Shown here: piece after piece, positions 29,570-38,808 of the stretch | How positions within the stretch are numbered: position 1 is the first letter of the stretch | Layout: each line of letters opens with the position of its first letter | Assembly: GCF_035994945.1 (NCBI RefSeq) | Contig: NZ_CP108677.1 | Location: 4,898,001 to 4,962,000, forward strand | Source: Streptomyces sp. NBC_01216 | Lineage (GTDB): Bacteria; Actinomycetota; Actinomycetes; Streptomycetales; Streptomycetaceae | Reading direction: 5' to 3' | DNA length: 64,000 nt | Notes under the pieces: generated by a model | The model's database searches: none | What the model was told of the DNA's origin: nothing | What the model saw: the letters and a program-made list of their open reading frames with translations, nothing else | Position numbers and translations under genes: made by a program

Positions 29570-30231
29570 AGTTCAACCGCATCCTGCTCTCCACCACCCT
29601 CGTCGTGGTCGCCCTGGTCGTCCAGGTCTCCGTCCTGGCCCGCCTCCAGCTCCCCGGCGCCGTCCCGGACCTCGTACTGCTGACCGTCCTCGGCCTCGCC
29701 CTGGTGTACGGGCCCGTAGGCGGCTGCCTGATCGGCTTCGGCGCGGGACTCCTCGCCGACCTCGCGCCGCCCGCCGACCACGCCGTCGGCCGCTACGCCC
29801 TCGTCCTCTGCGTCATCGGCTACCTCGCCGGACTCGCCCGCCCCGACAACGGCCGGCTGAAGTCCGCCACCGGCCCGATGGCCGTGGTCGTCGCCGCCGC
29901 GATCGGCTCCACCCTCCTCTACGCCGGTGTCGGCGCACTCGTCGGCGACACCGCCGCCCGCCACGTCGGCCTCGGGTCGCTGCTGTTCACCGCCGCCGTC
30001 TACGACCTCCTCCTCGCGCCCTTCGCCGTGCCGCTGATCATGGCGCTGGCCCGGCGCGCCGAGAACGACCCGCTCGCCGAGTCCGGCGGAGGCGGCACCG
30101 ACGTGGCCACCGGCTGGCTCTCCTCCGGCACCGGCCTGCGGATCGGCAGCCAGCGCAGCGGCCTGCGCGTGAAGGCCGCCCGCGGCAGAGCCGCGCGCGC
30201 CGGACGCATCAAGGGAGTCAAGCGACTGTGA
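29566..30231 (+). CDS. mreD: Rod-shape-determining membrane protein MreD
   Basis: This 221-residue protein has about five or six membrane segments in its first 165 residues, opening with RILLSTTLVVVALVVQVSVLA. A basic, glycine-rich tail follows, ending in RIKGVKRL and rich in arginine (RQRSGLRVKAARGRAARA type). The tail is longer than in E. coli MreD. The start GTG overlaps the mreC stop. The PBP2 gene begins 19 bases later. The identification rests on position and hydrophobic pattern, as MreD proteins share little sequence. Confidence 0.9.
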   Translation: MKFNRILLSTTLVVVALVVQVSVLARLQLPGAVPDLVLLTVLGLALVYGPVGGCLIGFGAGLLADLAPPADHAVGRYALVLCVIGYLAGLARPDNGRLKSATGPMAVVVAAAIGSTLLYAGVGALVGDTAARHVGLGSLLFTAAVYDLLLAPFAVPLIMALARRAENDPLAESGGGGTDVATGWLSSGTGLRIGSQRSGLRVKAARGRAARAGRIKGVKRL

Positions 30232-30250
30232 CCGAGGGGGCACCCGCAGT

Positions 30251-32479
30251 ATGAGCAACATTCCCGAGACCGGGCGGACCCCCAGGGTCCGGATCCGGCT
30301 CGTCGTCATCCAGGTTCTCGTCTTCTCCCTCCTGCTCACCCTCGGCGGGCGCCTCTGGTACCTCCAGATCCGCAACGGTCAGGAGTACACCGACGAGGCC
30401 AAGAACAACGGCGTCCAGCGCGTGGTCCAGCCCGCCGTGCGCGGCTCCATCCTCGACGCCCGGGGCGTCCCGCTCGCCGACAACGAGACCCGGCTCGTGG
30501 TCTCCGCGTCCCGCACCGAGCTCATGAAGATGAAGGACGACGGCAAGGGCGTCCTGACCCGCCTCGCCGAGGTCCTGGGCATGAAACCCCAGGACGTGAT
30601 GGACAAGGTGCGGCTCTGCGACTCCCAGACCCCGCAACCCTGCTGGAACGGCTCGCCCTACCAGCCGATCCCGGTCACCGCCGAGGCCACCACCCAGCAG
30701 GCGCTCCAGATCCGCGAGCGCGCCGAGGACTTCCCCGGCATCACCGCCGAACCGACCGCCGTCCGCCGCTATCCGGCCCCCGGCAAGTCGCGGACCTCAC
30801 AGGTCCTCGGCTACCTCTCGCCCGTGACCGACGCCGAGATCGAGAAGGCCAAGGACAGCGAGTCGCCCTTCCTCCGCTCCGACCAGGTCGGCCGCTCCGG
30901 ACTGGAGCGCACCTACGACCGGGAACTGCGCGGAAACGCCGGCATCACCCGCTACGAGGTCGACAACCTCGGCCGGGTCATCGGGGAGGCCAAGAGCGAC
31001 AAGGCCGTGCCCGGCTCCAACGTCGTCACCTCCATCGACGCCCGCGTCCAGGCGGTCGCCGAGTGGGAGCTGCACAACGCGATGGTCGAGGCCCGCAAGG
31101 TGCACGACCGCAACACCAACGAGAACTACAAGGCCGATTCCGGGGCCGTCGTCGTCATGGAGGCGAAGACCGGCCGGATCGTCGCCATGGCCTCGCTGCC
31201 CGACTATGACCCCAACGCCTGGGTCGGCGGCATCTCCGGCAAGGACTACGCGGCCCTGACCAGCAAGGAGTCCAACCTCCCGCTGCTCAACCGGGCCATC
31301 CAGGGCCAGGCGGCGCCCGGCTCGATCTTCAAGGTCGTCTCCTCGGCTGCCGCGGTCAGCGCCGGCTACGACTTCAACGGCCGCTACCCGTGCCCCTCCT
31401 CGTACTCCATCGGCAACCAGGTCTTCAAGAACTTCGAGTCCCAGGGCCACGGCTCCATCACCCTCGGACAGGCCCTCGAGGTCTCCTGCGACACCGTCTA
31501 CTACGCCCTGTCCCACCAGCAGTGGCAGAAGGACGGCGGCATGAAGCCGAAGAAGAACGCGAAGGACTGGTTCTACACGACCGCCCACCAGTTCGGCCTC
31601 GGTGCCGAGACCGGCATCGACCTTCCCAACGAGGTCACCGGACGCATCCCCGACCGGAAGTGGAAGCAGAGCTTCTGGGCGGCCAACAAGGACTACTGGT
31701 GCAAGATCGGCAAGCGCGGCGGCACCTATGTCGAGCAGCTCAGCTACGAGAACTGCCTCGAAGGCAACCTGATGCGCGCCGGTGACTCCGTCAACTACTC
31801 CATCGGCCAGGGCGACACCCTCGTCACCCCGATCCAGATGGCCACCATCTACGCCGCCATCTCCAACGGCGGCACACTGTGGAACCCGAGCGTCGGCAAG
31901 GCCGTCATCAGCCCCGACGGCAAGAAGGTCACCGAGATCAAGCCCACCTCCCATGGCAAGCTCCCCATGAGCGCCGAGACCCAGGGTCTGATAGACGAGG
32001 CCCTCGCGGGAGTCGCGACCCGCGGCACCGCCGCCTGGCGATTCGGCGGCTGGCCGCAGGACAAGATCCCGATGCACGCCAAGACGGGTACCGCGGAGGT
32101 CTACGGCAAGCAGACGACCTCCTGGTTCGCCACGTACACCAAGGACTACGCGATCGTCATGACGATCTCCCAGGGTGGTACGGGCTCCGGCGCCTCCGGC
32201 CCCGCCGTGCGCAACATCTACGACGCGCTCTACGGACTCGACGACTCGGGCCGGCAGGACCTCAAGCGCGCACTGCTGCCGCAGCCGCAGAAGGGCCTGC
32301 CCAAGATCGAGTCCGACGGCTCCATCGACGCCCCCAAGATCAAGCCGTACGACCCCGAAGCGCAGCAGGCCGACCCGCTCGAGCAGGGCGGCGACGCACC
32401 GGCCGACCCGGCCACCGACGCCGCCCGGCGGGACGACCAGGAACTCGCGGGCCCGCCCGCCGCCTGGCGGAGGGACTGA
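30251..32479 (+). CDS. Penicillin-binding protein 2 (class B transpeptidase)
   Basis: This 742-residue enzyme cross-links peptidoglycan. It has a membrane anchor at about 17-36, a dimerisation domain with RGSILDARGVPLADN near 75-89, and a C-terminal transpeptidase domain. The active-site serine is Ser358 in PGSIFK (SxxK to Lys361), the second motif is Ser412-Cys-Asp414, and the third is Lys611-Thr-Gly-Thr. The SxD form of the second motif is usual for PBP2. The last 60 residues are Pro/Asp-rich and disordered. With RodA, encoded four bases downstream, it forms the glycosyltransferase-transpeptidase pair of the Mre machinery. Confidence 0.95.
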   Translation: MSNIPETGRTPRVRIRLVVIQVLVFSLLLTLGGRLWYLQIRNGQEYTDEAKNNGVQRVVQPAVRGSILDARGVPLADNETRLVVSASRTELMKMKDDGKGVLTRLAEVLGMKPQDVMDKVRLCDSQTPQPCWNGSPYQPIPVTAEATTQQALQIRERAEDFPGITAEPTAVRRYPAPGKSRTSQVLGYLSPVTDAEIEKAKDSESPFLRSDQVGRSGLERTYDRELRGNAGITRYEVDNLGRVIGEAKSDKAVPGSNVVTSIDARVQAVAEWELHNAMVEARKVHDRNTNENYKADSGAVVVMEAKTGRIVAMASLPDYDPNAWVGGISGKDYAALTSKESNLPLLNRAIQGQAAPGSIFKVVSSAAAVSAGYDFNGRYPCPSSYSIGNQVFKNFESQGHGSITLGQALEVSCDTVYYALSHQQWQKDGGMKPKKNAKDWFYTTAHQFGLGAETGIDLPNEVTGRIPDRKWKQSFWAANKDYWCKIGKRGGTYVEQLSYENCLEGNLMRAGDSVNYSIGQGDTLVTPIQMATIYAAISNGGTLWNPSVGKAVISPDGKKVTEIKPTSHGKLPMSAETQGLIDEALAGVATRGTAAWRFGGWPQDKIPMHAKTGTAEVYGKQTTSWFATYTKDYAIVMTISQGGTGSGASGPAVRNIYDALYGLDDSGRQDLKRALLPQPQKGLPKIESDGSIDAPKIKPYDPEAQQADPLEQGGDAPADPATDAARRDDQELAGPPAAWRRD

Positions 32480-32483
32480 ACCG

Positions 32484-33683
32484 ATGACCGCGCCCCACGG
32501 CTTCTCCGTCTCCCGCTACGCGCCCGAGCGCGGCGCCCTCGCGAAGCTCACCGCCCGTGGCTCGGTGCTGCGCCGGCTCGACTGGCCGATGCTGCTCGCC
32601 GCGCTCGCCCTCTCCTTCATGGGCGCACTGCTCGTCTGGTCCGCCACCCGCGGCCGAACCGAACTCAACAACGGCGACCCGTACTACTTCCTGTTCCGCC
32701 ACGTCCTGAACACGGGCATCGGCCTCGCTCTGATGATCGGCACCGTCTGGCTCGGACACCGCACCCTGCGCGGCGCGGTGCCGGTCCTCTACGGCCTCTC
32801 GATCGTGCTGATCCTCGCCGTCCTCACCCCGCTCGGCGCCACCATCAACGGTGCCCACGCCTGGATCGTCATCGGCGGCGGCTTCTCGCTCCAGCCCAGC
32901 GAGTTCGTGAAGATCACGATCATCCTGATCATGGCGATGCTGCTGGCGGCCAAGGTCGACGCCGGCGACCAGCTGTACCCCGACCACCGCACCGTCGCCA
33001 AGGCCCTCTGCCTGGCCGCGCTGCCCATGGCCATCGTCATGCTGATGCCCGACCTCGGCTCGGTCATGGTGATGGCGGTCATCGTGCTCGGCGTGCTCCT
33101 CGCCTCCGGCGCCTCCCACCGCTGGGTCCTCGGCCTGATCGGCGCGGGCGTCCTCGGCGCCGTCCTCGTCACCACGCTCGGCATGCTCGACGAGTACCAG
33201 ATCAACCGCTTCGCCGCCTTCGCCAACCCCGACCTCGACCCGGCCGGCGTCGGCTACAACACCAACCAGGCCCGCATCGCCATCGGCTCCGGCGGGCTGA
33301 CCGGCTCCGGCCTCTTCCAGGGCTCGCAGACCACCGGCCGCTTCGTCCCCGAACAGCAGACCGACTTCGTCTTCACCGTGGCCGGCGAGGAACTCGGCTT
33401 CCTCGGCGCCGGACTGATCCTGGCCCTGCTCGGGGTCGTCCTCTGGCGGGCCTGCCGCATCGCCCGCGAGACCACCGAGCTGTACGGCACCGTCGTCGCC
33501 GCCGGCATCATCGCCTGGTTCGCCTTCCAGTCCTTCGAGAACATCGGCATGACCCTCGGCATCATGCCCGTCGCCGGCCTCCCTCTGCCGTTCGTCTCCT
33601 ACGGCGGGTCCTCGATGTTCGCGGTGTGGGTGGCGATCGGACTGCTCCAGTCCATCAGGGTGCAGCGGCCGATAGCCGCGTAG
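32484..33683 (+). CDS. rodA: SEDS peptidoglycan polymerase RodA
   Basis: This 399-residue protein has about ten membrane segments and is of the FtsW/RodA/SpoVE family, which polymerises glycan strands from lipid II. Family motifs are visible: NGAHAWIVIGGGFSLQPSEF, with the conserved Trp and PSE, the extracellular loop TGRFVPEQQTDFVFTVAGEE with the catalytic-region acidic residue, and LPFVSYGGSSM near the end. ATG 32484 has GGAGGG at 32469-32474. It is the last gene of the mre operon; the Streptomyces copy here is often called sfr. The following gene has its own promoter. Confidence 0.95.
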   Translation: MTAPHGFSVSRYAPERGALAKLTARGSVLRRLDWPMLLAALALSFMGALLVWSATRGRTELNNGDPYYFLFRHVLNTGIGLALMIGTVWLGHRTLRGAVPVLYGLSIVLILAVLTPLGATINGAHAWIVIGGGFSLQPSEFVKITIILIMAMLLAAKVDAGDQLYPDHRTVAKALCLAALPMAIVMLMPDLGSVMVMAVIVLGVLLASGASHRWVLGLIGAGVLGAVLVTTLGMLDEYQINRFAAFANPDLDPAGVGYNTNQARIAIGSGGLTGSGLFQGSQTTGRFVPEQQTDFVFTVAGEELGFLGAGLILALLGVVLWRACRIARETTELYGTVVAAGIIAWFAFQSFENIGMTLGIMPVAGLPLPFVSYGGSSMFAVWVAIGLLQSIRVQRPIAA

Positions 33684-33712
33684 GGCCTCTGCCGTTCCGT
33701 GCGCCGCGCGCC

Positions 33713-33718
33713 TACATT
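33713..33718 (+). promoter_or_regulatory. Leaderless-type -10 of the CYTH/CHAD gene
   Basis: TACATT ends 6 bases before the ATG at 33725. Confidence 0.6.
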
Positions 33719-33724
33719 CGATGC

Positions 33725-35257
33725 ATGGCGGAGACGAAGCGCGAGATCGAGCGGAAGTACGAAGCCACACCCGGCACGAGACTCCCGGACCTCACCCGAG
33801 CCCCGGGAGTCTCCGCCGTCCTGGAGCGGGGCGTCACCGAACTCGACGCCGTCTACTACGACACCGCCGGGCTGCGCCTGGCCGCCGACTCCCTCACCTT
33901 GCGCCGCCGCACCGGCGGCGGCGACGCGGGCTGGCACCTGAAGTTCCCCGTCGCCTCCGGCATCCGCGACGAGATCAGGGCCCCGCTGGCCGACACCCTG
34001 CCGCGCCCGCTCGCCGGGCTCCTGCGCTCCCGCGTCCGCGACGAGCGGGTCGTGCCCGTCGTCCGCCTCCGCTCCTCCCGCGACGTCCGCCACCTCCTGG
34101 ACGCCTCCGGCACCCTCCTCGCCGAAGTCTCCGTCGACGTCGTCCACGCCGAACGCCTGGGCGGCGGAGGTGCCGGCGGGACCGGCTGGACCGAGATCGA
34201 GGTCGAACTCGCCGACGACGCCGACCCCGCCGTCCTCGACGCCGTCGAGAAACGCCTCAGGAAGGCCGGGGTCCACCCCTCCGCCTCGCCGTCGAAGCTC
34301 GCCCGGGCCCTGGAGGAGACCGGCGGCGGTCCCGCCACCCCCGGACGGACCCCGCCCACGGTCCCCGGCGAGCACACCGCCGGCGGCCTCGTTCTCGCCT
34401 ACCTGCGCGACCAGTACGAGGCGATCGTCGCCCTCGACCCCGCCGTGCGCCGCGACATCCCCGACGCCGTCCACCGCATGCGGGTGGCCACCCGGCGGCT
34501 CCGCAGCGCCTTCAAGACCTACCGCAAGGTCCTCGATCGGACCGCCACCGACCCCCTCGGCGAAGAACTCACCTGGCTCGCCGGAGAACTCGGCGTCGCC
34601 CGCGACCAGGAAGTGCTCGCCGACCGGCTCCGCGCCGGCGTCGACGACCTGCCCCGCACCCTCGTCCTCGGCCCTGTGCGGGGCCGGCTGCGGATCTGGA
34701 CCAGGACCCGCGCCGGCGCGGCACGGCGCCGGGTCCTCACCACCCTCGACTCCCCCCGTTACCTCGACCTCCTCGCCGCGCTCGACGACCTCCTCGCCGA
34801 CCCCCCGCTGCGCCGGGCCGCCCACCGCGACGCGGGGCCCGTGCTCACCGCCGCGGTCCTCAGGGACCACGCCCGCCTCGCCGCCCGCGCCGAGCACGCC
34901 CTCGGACTGACGCCCGGCCACGAACTGGACCTCGCCCTGCACGAGACCCGCAAGGCCGCCAAACGCTGCCGCTACGCCGCCGAGGCCGCCACCCCCGCCC
35001 TCGGCAAGCCCGCCCGCAAGCTCGCCGAGAAGGTGAAGGCCGTCCAGTCCGTCCTCGGGGAGCACCAGGACGGGGTCGTCGCCCGCGACGCCCTGCGCCA
35101 CCTGGCGGTCCAGGCCCACGCGGCGGGGGAGTCCGCCTTCACCTGGGGCCTCCTTCACGGACGCGAGGAAGCCGGCTGCGCGGCCCGCGAGCGGGAGTTC
35201 CCCCGGATCTGGGCCAAGGCATCCCACCCGGGACTCGGGGCGCCGGAGACCCGCTGA
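33725..35257 (+). CDS. CYTH and CHAD domain protein
   Basis: This 510-residue cytoplasmic protein has two parts. The N-terminal CYTH domain (1-about 200) has the metal-binding ExExK motif, EIERK at 7-11, and fits the triphosphate tunnel fold. The C-terminal CHAD domain (about 215-500) is helical and histidine-rich, with HRMRVATRRLRSAFKTYRK and HETRKAAKRCRYAAEA as its typical repeats. CYTH proteins hydrolyse triphosphates or polyphosphate, and CHAD domains bind polyphosphate, so a role in polyphosphate metabolism is likely. It has a leaderless-type promoter and lies between the mre operon and a radical-SAM gene without apparent coupling. Confidence 0.92.
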   Translation: MAETKREIERKYEATPGTRLPDLTRAPGVSAVLERGVTELDAVYYDTAGLRLAADSLTLRRRTGGGDAGWHLKFPVASGIRDEIRAPLADTLPRPLAGLLRSRVRDERVVPVVRLRSSRDVRHLLDASGTLLAEVSVDVVHAERLGGGGAGGTGWTEIEVELADDADPAVLDAVEKRLRKAGVHPSASPSKLARALEETGGGPATPGRTPPTVPGEHTAGGLVLAYLRDQYEAIVALDPAVRRDIPDAVHRMRVATRRLRSAFKTYRKVLDRTATDPLGEELTWLAGELGVARDQEVLADRLRAGVDDLPRTLVLGPVRGRLRIWTRTRAGAARRRVLTTLDSPRYLDLLAALDDLLADPPLRRAAHRDAGPVLTAAVLRDHARLAARAEHALGLTPGHELDLALHETRKAAKRCRYAAEAATPALGKPARKLAEKVKAVQSVLGEHQDGVVARDALRHLAVQAHAAGESAFTWGLLHGREEAGCAAREREFPRIWAKASHPGLGAPETR

Positions 35258-35307
35258 GCAACGGGTACGCTTGAGAGTCGCCCCCCGCCAGCTCACGAAG
35301 GTTCGAG

Positions 35308-37236
35308 ATGTCTGCTGCCGAGTCTGTCTTCCCGCAGCTCGAAGCCCTGCTCCCGCACGTGCAGAAGCCGATCCAGTACGTCGGTGGAGAGCTGAACTCC
35401 ACGGTCAAGCCGTGGGAGTCCGCCGACGTCCGCTGGGCACTCATGTACCCGGACGCGTACGAGGTGGGTCTGCCCAACCAGGGCGTCATGATCCTCTACG
35501 AGGTACTCAACGAGCGCGAGGGCGTCCTGGCCGAGCGGACGTACAGCGTCTGGCCGGACCTCGAAGAGCTGATGCGCGAGCACCGGGTGCCGCAGTTCAC
35601 CGTGGACAGCCACCGCCCCGTCGGCGCCTTCGACGTCTTCGGCCTGAGCTTCTCCACCGAACTCGGCTACACCAACATGCTCACGGCCCTGGACCTGGCG
35701 GGCATCCCGCTGGAGTCCAGGGACCGCACCGTCGACCACCCGATCGTGCTGGCCGGCGGCCACGCCGCCTTCAACCCCGAGCCCATCGCCGACTTCATCG
35801 ACGCGGCGATCATCGGTGACGGCGAGCAGGCCGTGCTCGACATGACCGAGATCATCCGCGCCTGGAAGGCCGAGGGCCGTCCGGGCGGGCGCGAGGAGGT
35901 CCTGCTCCGCCTCGCCAAGACCGGCTCGGTCTACATCCCCGGCTTCTACGACGTCGAGTACCTGCCCGACGGACGGATCGCCCGCGTCGTCCCCAACCGC
36001 TCCGGCGTGCCGTGGCGCGTGTCCAAGCACACCGTCATGGATCTCGACGAGTGGCCCTACCCCAAGCAGCCGCTCGTCCCGCTCGCCGAGACGGTCCACG
36101 AGCGGATGTCCGTCGAGATCTTCCGCGGCTGCACCCGAGGGTGCCGTTTCTGCCAGGCCGGCATGATCACGCGTCCCGTGCGGGAGCGAAGCATCACCGG
36201 CATCGGCGAGATGGTCGAGAAGGGTCTCAAGGCCACCGGCTTCGAGGAGGTCGGCCTGCTCTCGCTGTCGAGCGCCGACCACACCGAGATCGGTGACATC
36301 GCGAAGGGACTGGCGGACCGGTACGAAGAGGACAAGATCGGCCTGTCCCTCCCGTCCACCCGCGTCGACGCGTTCAACGTCGATCTCGCCAACGAGCTCA
36401 CCAGGAACGGCCGCCGCTCCGGCCTCACCTTCGCCCCCGAGGGCGGCTCCGAGCGCATGCGCAAGGTCATCAACAAGATGGTCTCGGAGGAGGACCTCAT
36501 CCGGACCGTCTCCACCGCCTACGGCAACGGCTGGCGCCAGGTGAAGCTGTACTTCATGTGCGGCCTTCCGACGGAGACCGACGAGGACGTCCTCCAGATC
36601 GGGGACATGGCGGTCAAGGTCATCGCCGAGGGCCGCAAGGTCTCCGGGCAGAACGACATCCGCTGCACCGTCTCCATCGGCGGCTTCGTGCCCAAGCCGC
36701 ACACGCCGTTCCAGTGGGCGCCGCAGCTCTCCGCGGAGGAGACCGACGCGCGCCTGGGCAAGCTCCGCGACAAGATCCGCGGCGACAAGAAGTACGGTCG
36801 CTCGATCGGCTTCCGCTACCACGACGGCAAGCCCGGCATCGTCGAGGGCCTGCTGTCCCGCGGGGACCGCCGGATCGGCGCCGTCATCCGCGCGGTGTAC
36901 GAGGACGGCGGACGCTTCGACGGCTGGCGCGAGCACTTCTCGTACGACCGCTGGATGGCCTGCGCCGAGAAGACCCTGCCCGAGCGGGGCGTCGACGTCG
37001 ACTGGTACACGACGCGCGAGCGCACCTACGAGGAGGTCCTGCCCTGGGACCACCTGGACTCCGGCCTGGACAAGGACTGGCTCTGGGAGGACTGGCAGGA
37101 CGCTCTGGACGAGACCGAGGTCGAGGACTGCCGCTGGACGCCGTGCTTCGACTGCGGCGTCTGCCCCCAGTTCGATACATGGCCGCAAACGGGACCGACG
37201 GGTAAGAAACTGCTCCCGCTGGAGGTCAAGAAGTAG
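35308..37236 (+). CDS. B12-binding-type radical SAM protein (TIGR03960-like)
   Basis: This 642-residue protein has an N-terminal Rossmann-like domain resembling B12-binding domains (to about 190) and a radical SAM core. The cluster-binding cysteines are Cys275, Cys279 and Cys282 in FRGCTRGCRFCQAG (CxxxCxxC). The C-terminal part has a further cysteine group, TPCFDCGVCPQFDTW, which may bind another cluster. The family is found next to RNase E/G genes and a DUF2344 gene in many bacteria, which is the arrangement here. Its substrate is unknown; an RNA- or ribosome-linked modification is inference. ATG 35308 has GAAGG about nine bases upstream, and TACGCT (35266-35271) may be its -10. Confidence 0.9.
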   Translation: MSAAESVFPQLEALLPHVQKPIQYVGGELNSTVKPWESADVRWALMYPDAYEVGLPNQGVMILYEVLNEREGVLAERTYSVWPDLEELMREHRVPQFTVDSHRPVGAFDVFGLSFSTELGYTNMLTALDLAGIPLESRDRTVDHPIVLAGGHAAFNPEPIADFIDAAIIGDGEQAVLDMTEIIRAWKAEGRPGGREEVLLRLAKTGSVYIPGFYDVEYLPDGRIARVVPNRSGVPWRVSKHTVMDLDEWPYPKQPLVPLAETVHERMSVEIFRGCTRGCRFCQAGMITRPVRERSITGIGEMVEKGLKATGFEEVGLLSLSSADHTEIGDIAKGLADRYEEDKIGLSLPSTRVDAFNVDLANELTRNGRRSGLTFAPEGGSERMRKVINKMVSEEDLIRTVSTAYGNGWRQVKLYFMCGLPTETDEDVLQIGDMAVKVIAEGRKVSGQNDIRCTVSIGGFVPKPHTPFQWAPQLSAEETDARLGKLRDKIRGDKKYGRSIGFRYHDGKPGIVEGLLSRGDRRIGAVIRAVYEDGGRFDGWREHFSYDRWMACAEKTLPERGVDVDWYTTRERTYEEVLPWDHLDSGLDKDWLWEDWQDALDETEVEDCRWTPCFDCGVCPQFDTWPQTGPTGKKLLPLEVKK

Positions 37237-37739
37237 CCGTGACCAGCGGCGATGCCGTCCGGAGGGTGACTGAGACGCTCGCCGGCGGGTCGCCGGGTAC
37301 GTCTCCCGGGCCGTCCGGCGCTTCCTCGGCCGAGTGGCCTGGGTGCTGCGCGGGCGTCCAGCCGTCCGGTTCTGACGCGGCGTGTGCGTGCCGGGCGGCC
37401 ACTGGGCCGCGACCACCGGATCCGGCTACCCGCCCGGAACGCGGCCGTCGTGGCCGGTCAGGCCGCCCGTGACACGCTCGCCCTCGCGCGTTCGACCGTG
37501 CGCCAGGCCCGCCGGGACGCCTGGCGCACCCTGATCGGAGGAGCCCGCGCCACCGAGCCTGTGGAACCGGCGATGGCCTCTGCGCGTACTCTGGGTAGTG
37601 CAACGAACGCCTCCGGCGCGGCGCCCGCACCCGAGATCTCCCCGCGAAAGCGGGGGTGAGCCGGTCGGGACCCCCAGGGGCCACCCGCTTTCGAGGGCGG
37701 CGCGCCACCGCGCCCGCTCCGCACCGAGGAGAAGAACCA
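37237..37739. other. 503-base gap with short coding-like stretches
   Basis: No complete gene is convincing here. Two short runs have the third-position GC bias of real genes but in different frames: 37274-37375 (ending GRVAWVLRGRPAVRF) and 37384-about 37560 (containing ARNAAVVAGQAARDTLALA). Both are arginine- and alanine-rich. They could be a decayed small gene or chance. A hairpin (37645-37693) and the ribosome binding site of the next gene fill the end. Confidence 0.45.
37645..37693 (+). promoter_or_regulatory. Hairpin in the leader of the DUF2344 gene
   Basis: CGAAAGCGGG (37645-37654) pairs perfectly with CCCGCTTTCG (37684-37693) around a 29-base loop, 32 bases before the ribosome binding site. 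It may be a regulatory or processing structure. Confidence 0.45.
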
Positions 37740-38573
37740 CTGGGCAAGCGACAGCCCGAAGGCCCGCCGCCCGCACCGGCGGTGCAGCGCATCAGACTGC
37801 GCTACACCAAGCGCGGCCGCCTCCGGTTCACCAGCCACCGTGACTTCCAGCGTGCGTTCGAGCGCGCGCTGCGCCGCGCCGAGGTGCCCATGGCGTACTC
37901 GGCCGGATTCACCCCGCACCCCAAGGTGTCGTACGCCAACGCCGCCCCCACGGGTACGGGCTCCGAGGCCGAGTACCTGGAGATCGCCCTCACCGAGAAG
38001 CGGGACCCGCTCACTCTGCGGACGCTGCTCGACGAGTCGCTCCCCGACGGCCTCGACATCACCGACGCGGTCGAGGCCCGGACCTCCGGACTCGCCGACC
38101 GGCTCACCGCCTCCGTGTGGGAGTTGCGTCTCGACGGCGTCACCGTCGAGGACGCGGAGAAGGCCGTGGCGGCCTTCCTCGCGGCCGGGACCGTGGAGGT
38201 CCAGCGCAAGACGAAGAACGGCATCCGCACCTTCGACGCCCGCCCCGCGGTCGCCGATCTCGCCGCCGGCCGTCCACAGGCGCGTTCCGAGGCTGATAGG
38301 CCACTGGACAATGCTTGTGCGATACTGCGGCTGGTTGTTCGGCACGTGACACCTGCCGTGCGACCCGACGACGTCCTGTCCGGTCTCCGAGCTGTGGCCG
38401 ACCTGGCGCCGCCGGTCCCCGCAGCGGTGACCAGGCTGGCGCAGGGGCTCTTCGACGAGGAGTCCGGCACGGTGACCGACCCGCTCGCGCCCGACCGCGA
38501 GGCAGTCACGGCCGCTCCACCCACGGCCGCCGCGACCTCCTCAGCGACGGCGCCGGGTACCGGTACCGCGTAG
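37740..38573 (+). CDS. DUF2344 radical-SAM-associated protein (TIGR03936-like), CTG start
   Basis: This protein of about 277 residues contains the conserved opening VQRIRLRYTKRGRLRFTSHRD and AYSAGFTPHPKVSYANA, hallmarks of the DUF2344 family that pairs with the radical SAM protein encoded upstream. The last 60 residues are Ala/Thr-rich. The best start is CTG at 37740: GAGGAG lies at 37726-37731 with an eight-base spacer, and the protein then starts (M)GKRQPEG. The nearest upstream ATG in frame, 37656, would add 28 basic residues inside a hairpin and has no ribosome binding site. It precedes rne, with which the family is usually linked. Confidence 0.85.
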   Translation: MGKRQPEGPPPAPAVQRIRLRYTKRGRLRFTSHRDFQRAFERALRRAEVPMAYSAGFTPHPKVSYANAAPTGTGSEAEYLEIALTEKRDPLTLRTLLDESLPDGLDITDAVEARTSGLADRLTASVWELRLDGVTVEDAEKAVAAFLAAGTVEVQRKTKNGIRTFDARPAVADLAAGRPQARSEADRPLDNACAILRLVVRHVTPAVRPDDVLSGLRAVADLAPPVPAAVTRLAQGLFDEESGTVTDPLAPDREAVTAAPPTAAATSSATAPGTGTA

Positions 38574-38808
38574 GGAGCGGTCGTCGTAGCGCAGCCCTGG
38601 TACTCGGGAGCCACCTGGGTCGGGCAGCGCACGGACACAGGAGACTTTCGCCAGGCCGTACGCATCAGGCGTACGGAACCGGCGAGCCAGACATCAGCTC
38701 CCGTGCGGCGCCCGCGCCCCGGACGGCGGCATCGCGCACTGTGCGCGGTCGTGCCGCCGGACCGGAAACAGGCGCGGCGCCCGGGAGCGTGACGGGAGAA
38801 CCGCCCGC

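Noticed and set aside
31484..31492. PBP2 second active-site motif reads Ser-Cys-Asp, not Ser-x-Asn
   Set aside because: As I remember, E. coli PBP2 also has Ser-x-Asp at this place, so it is normal for the subclass.
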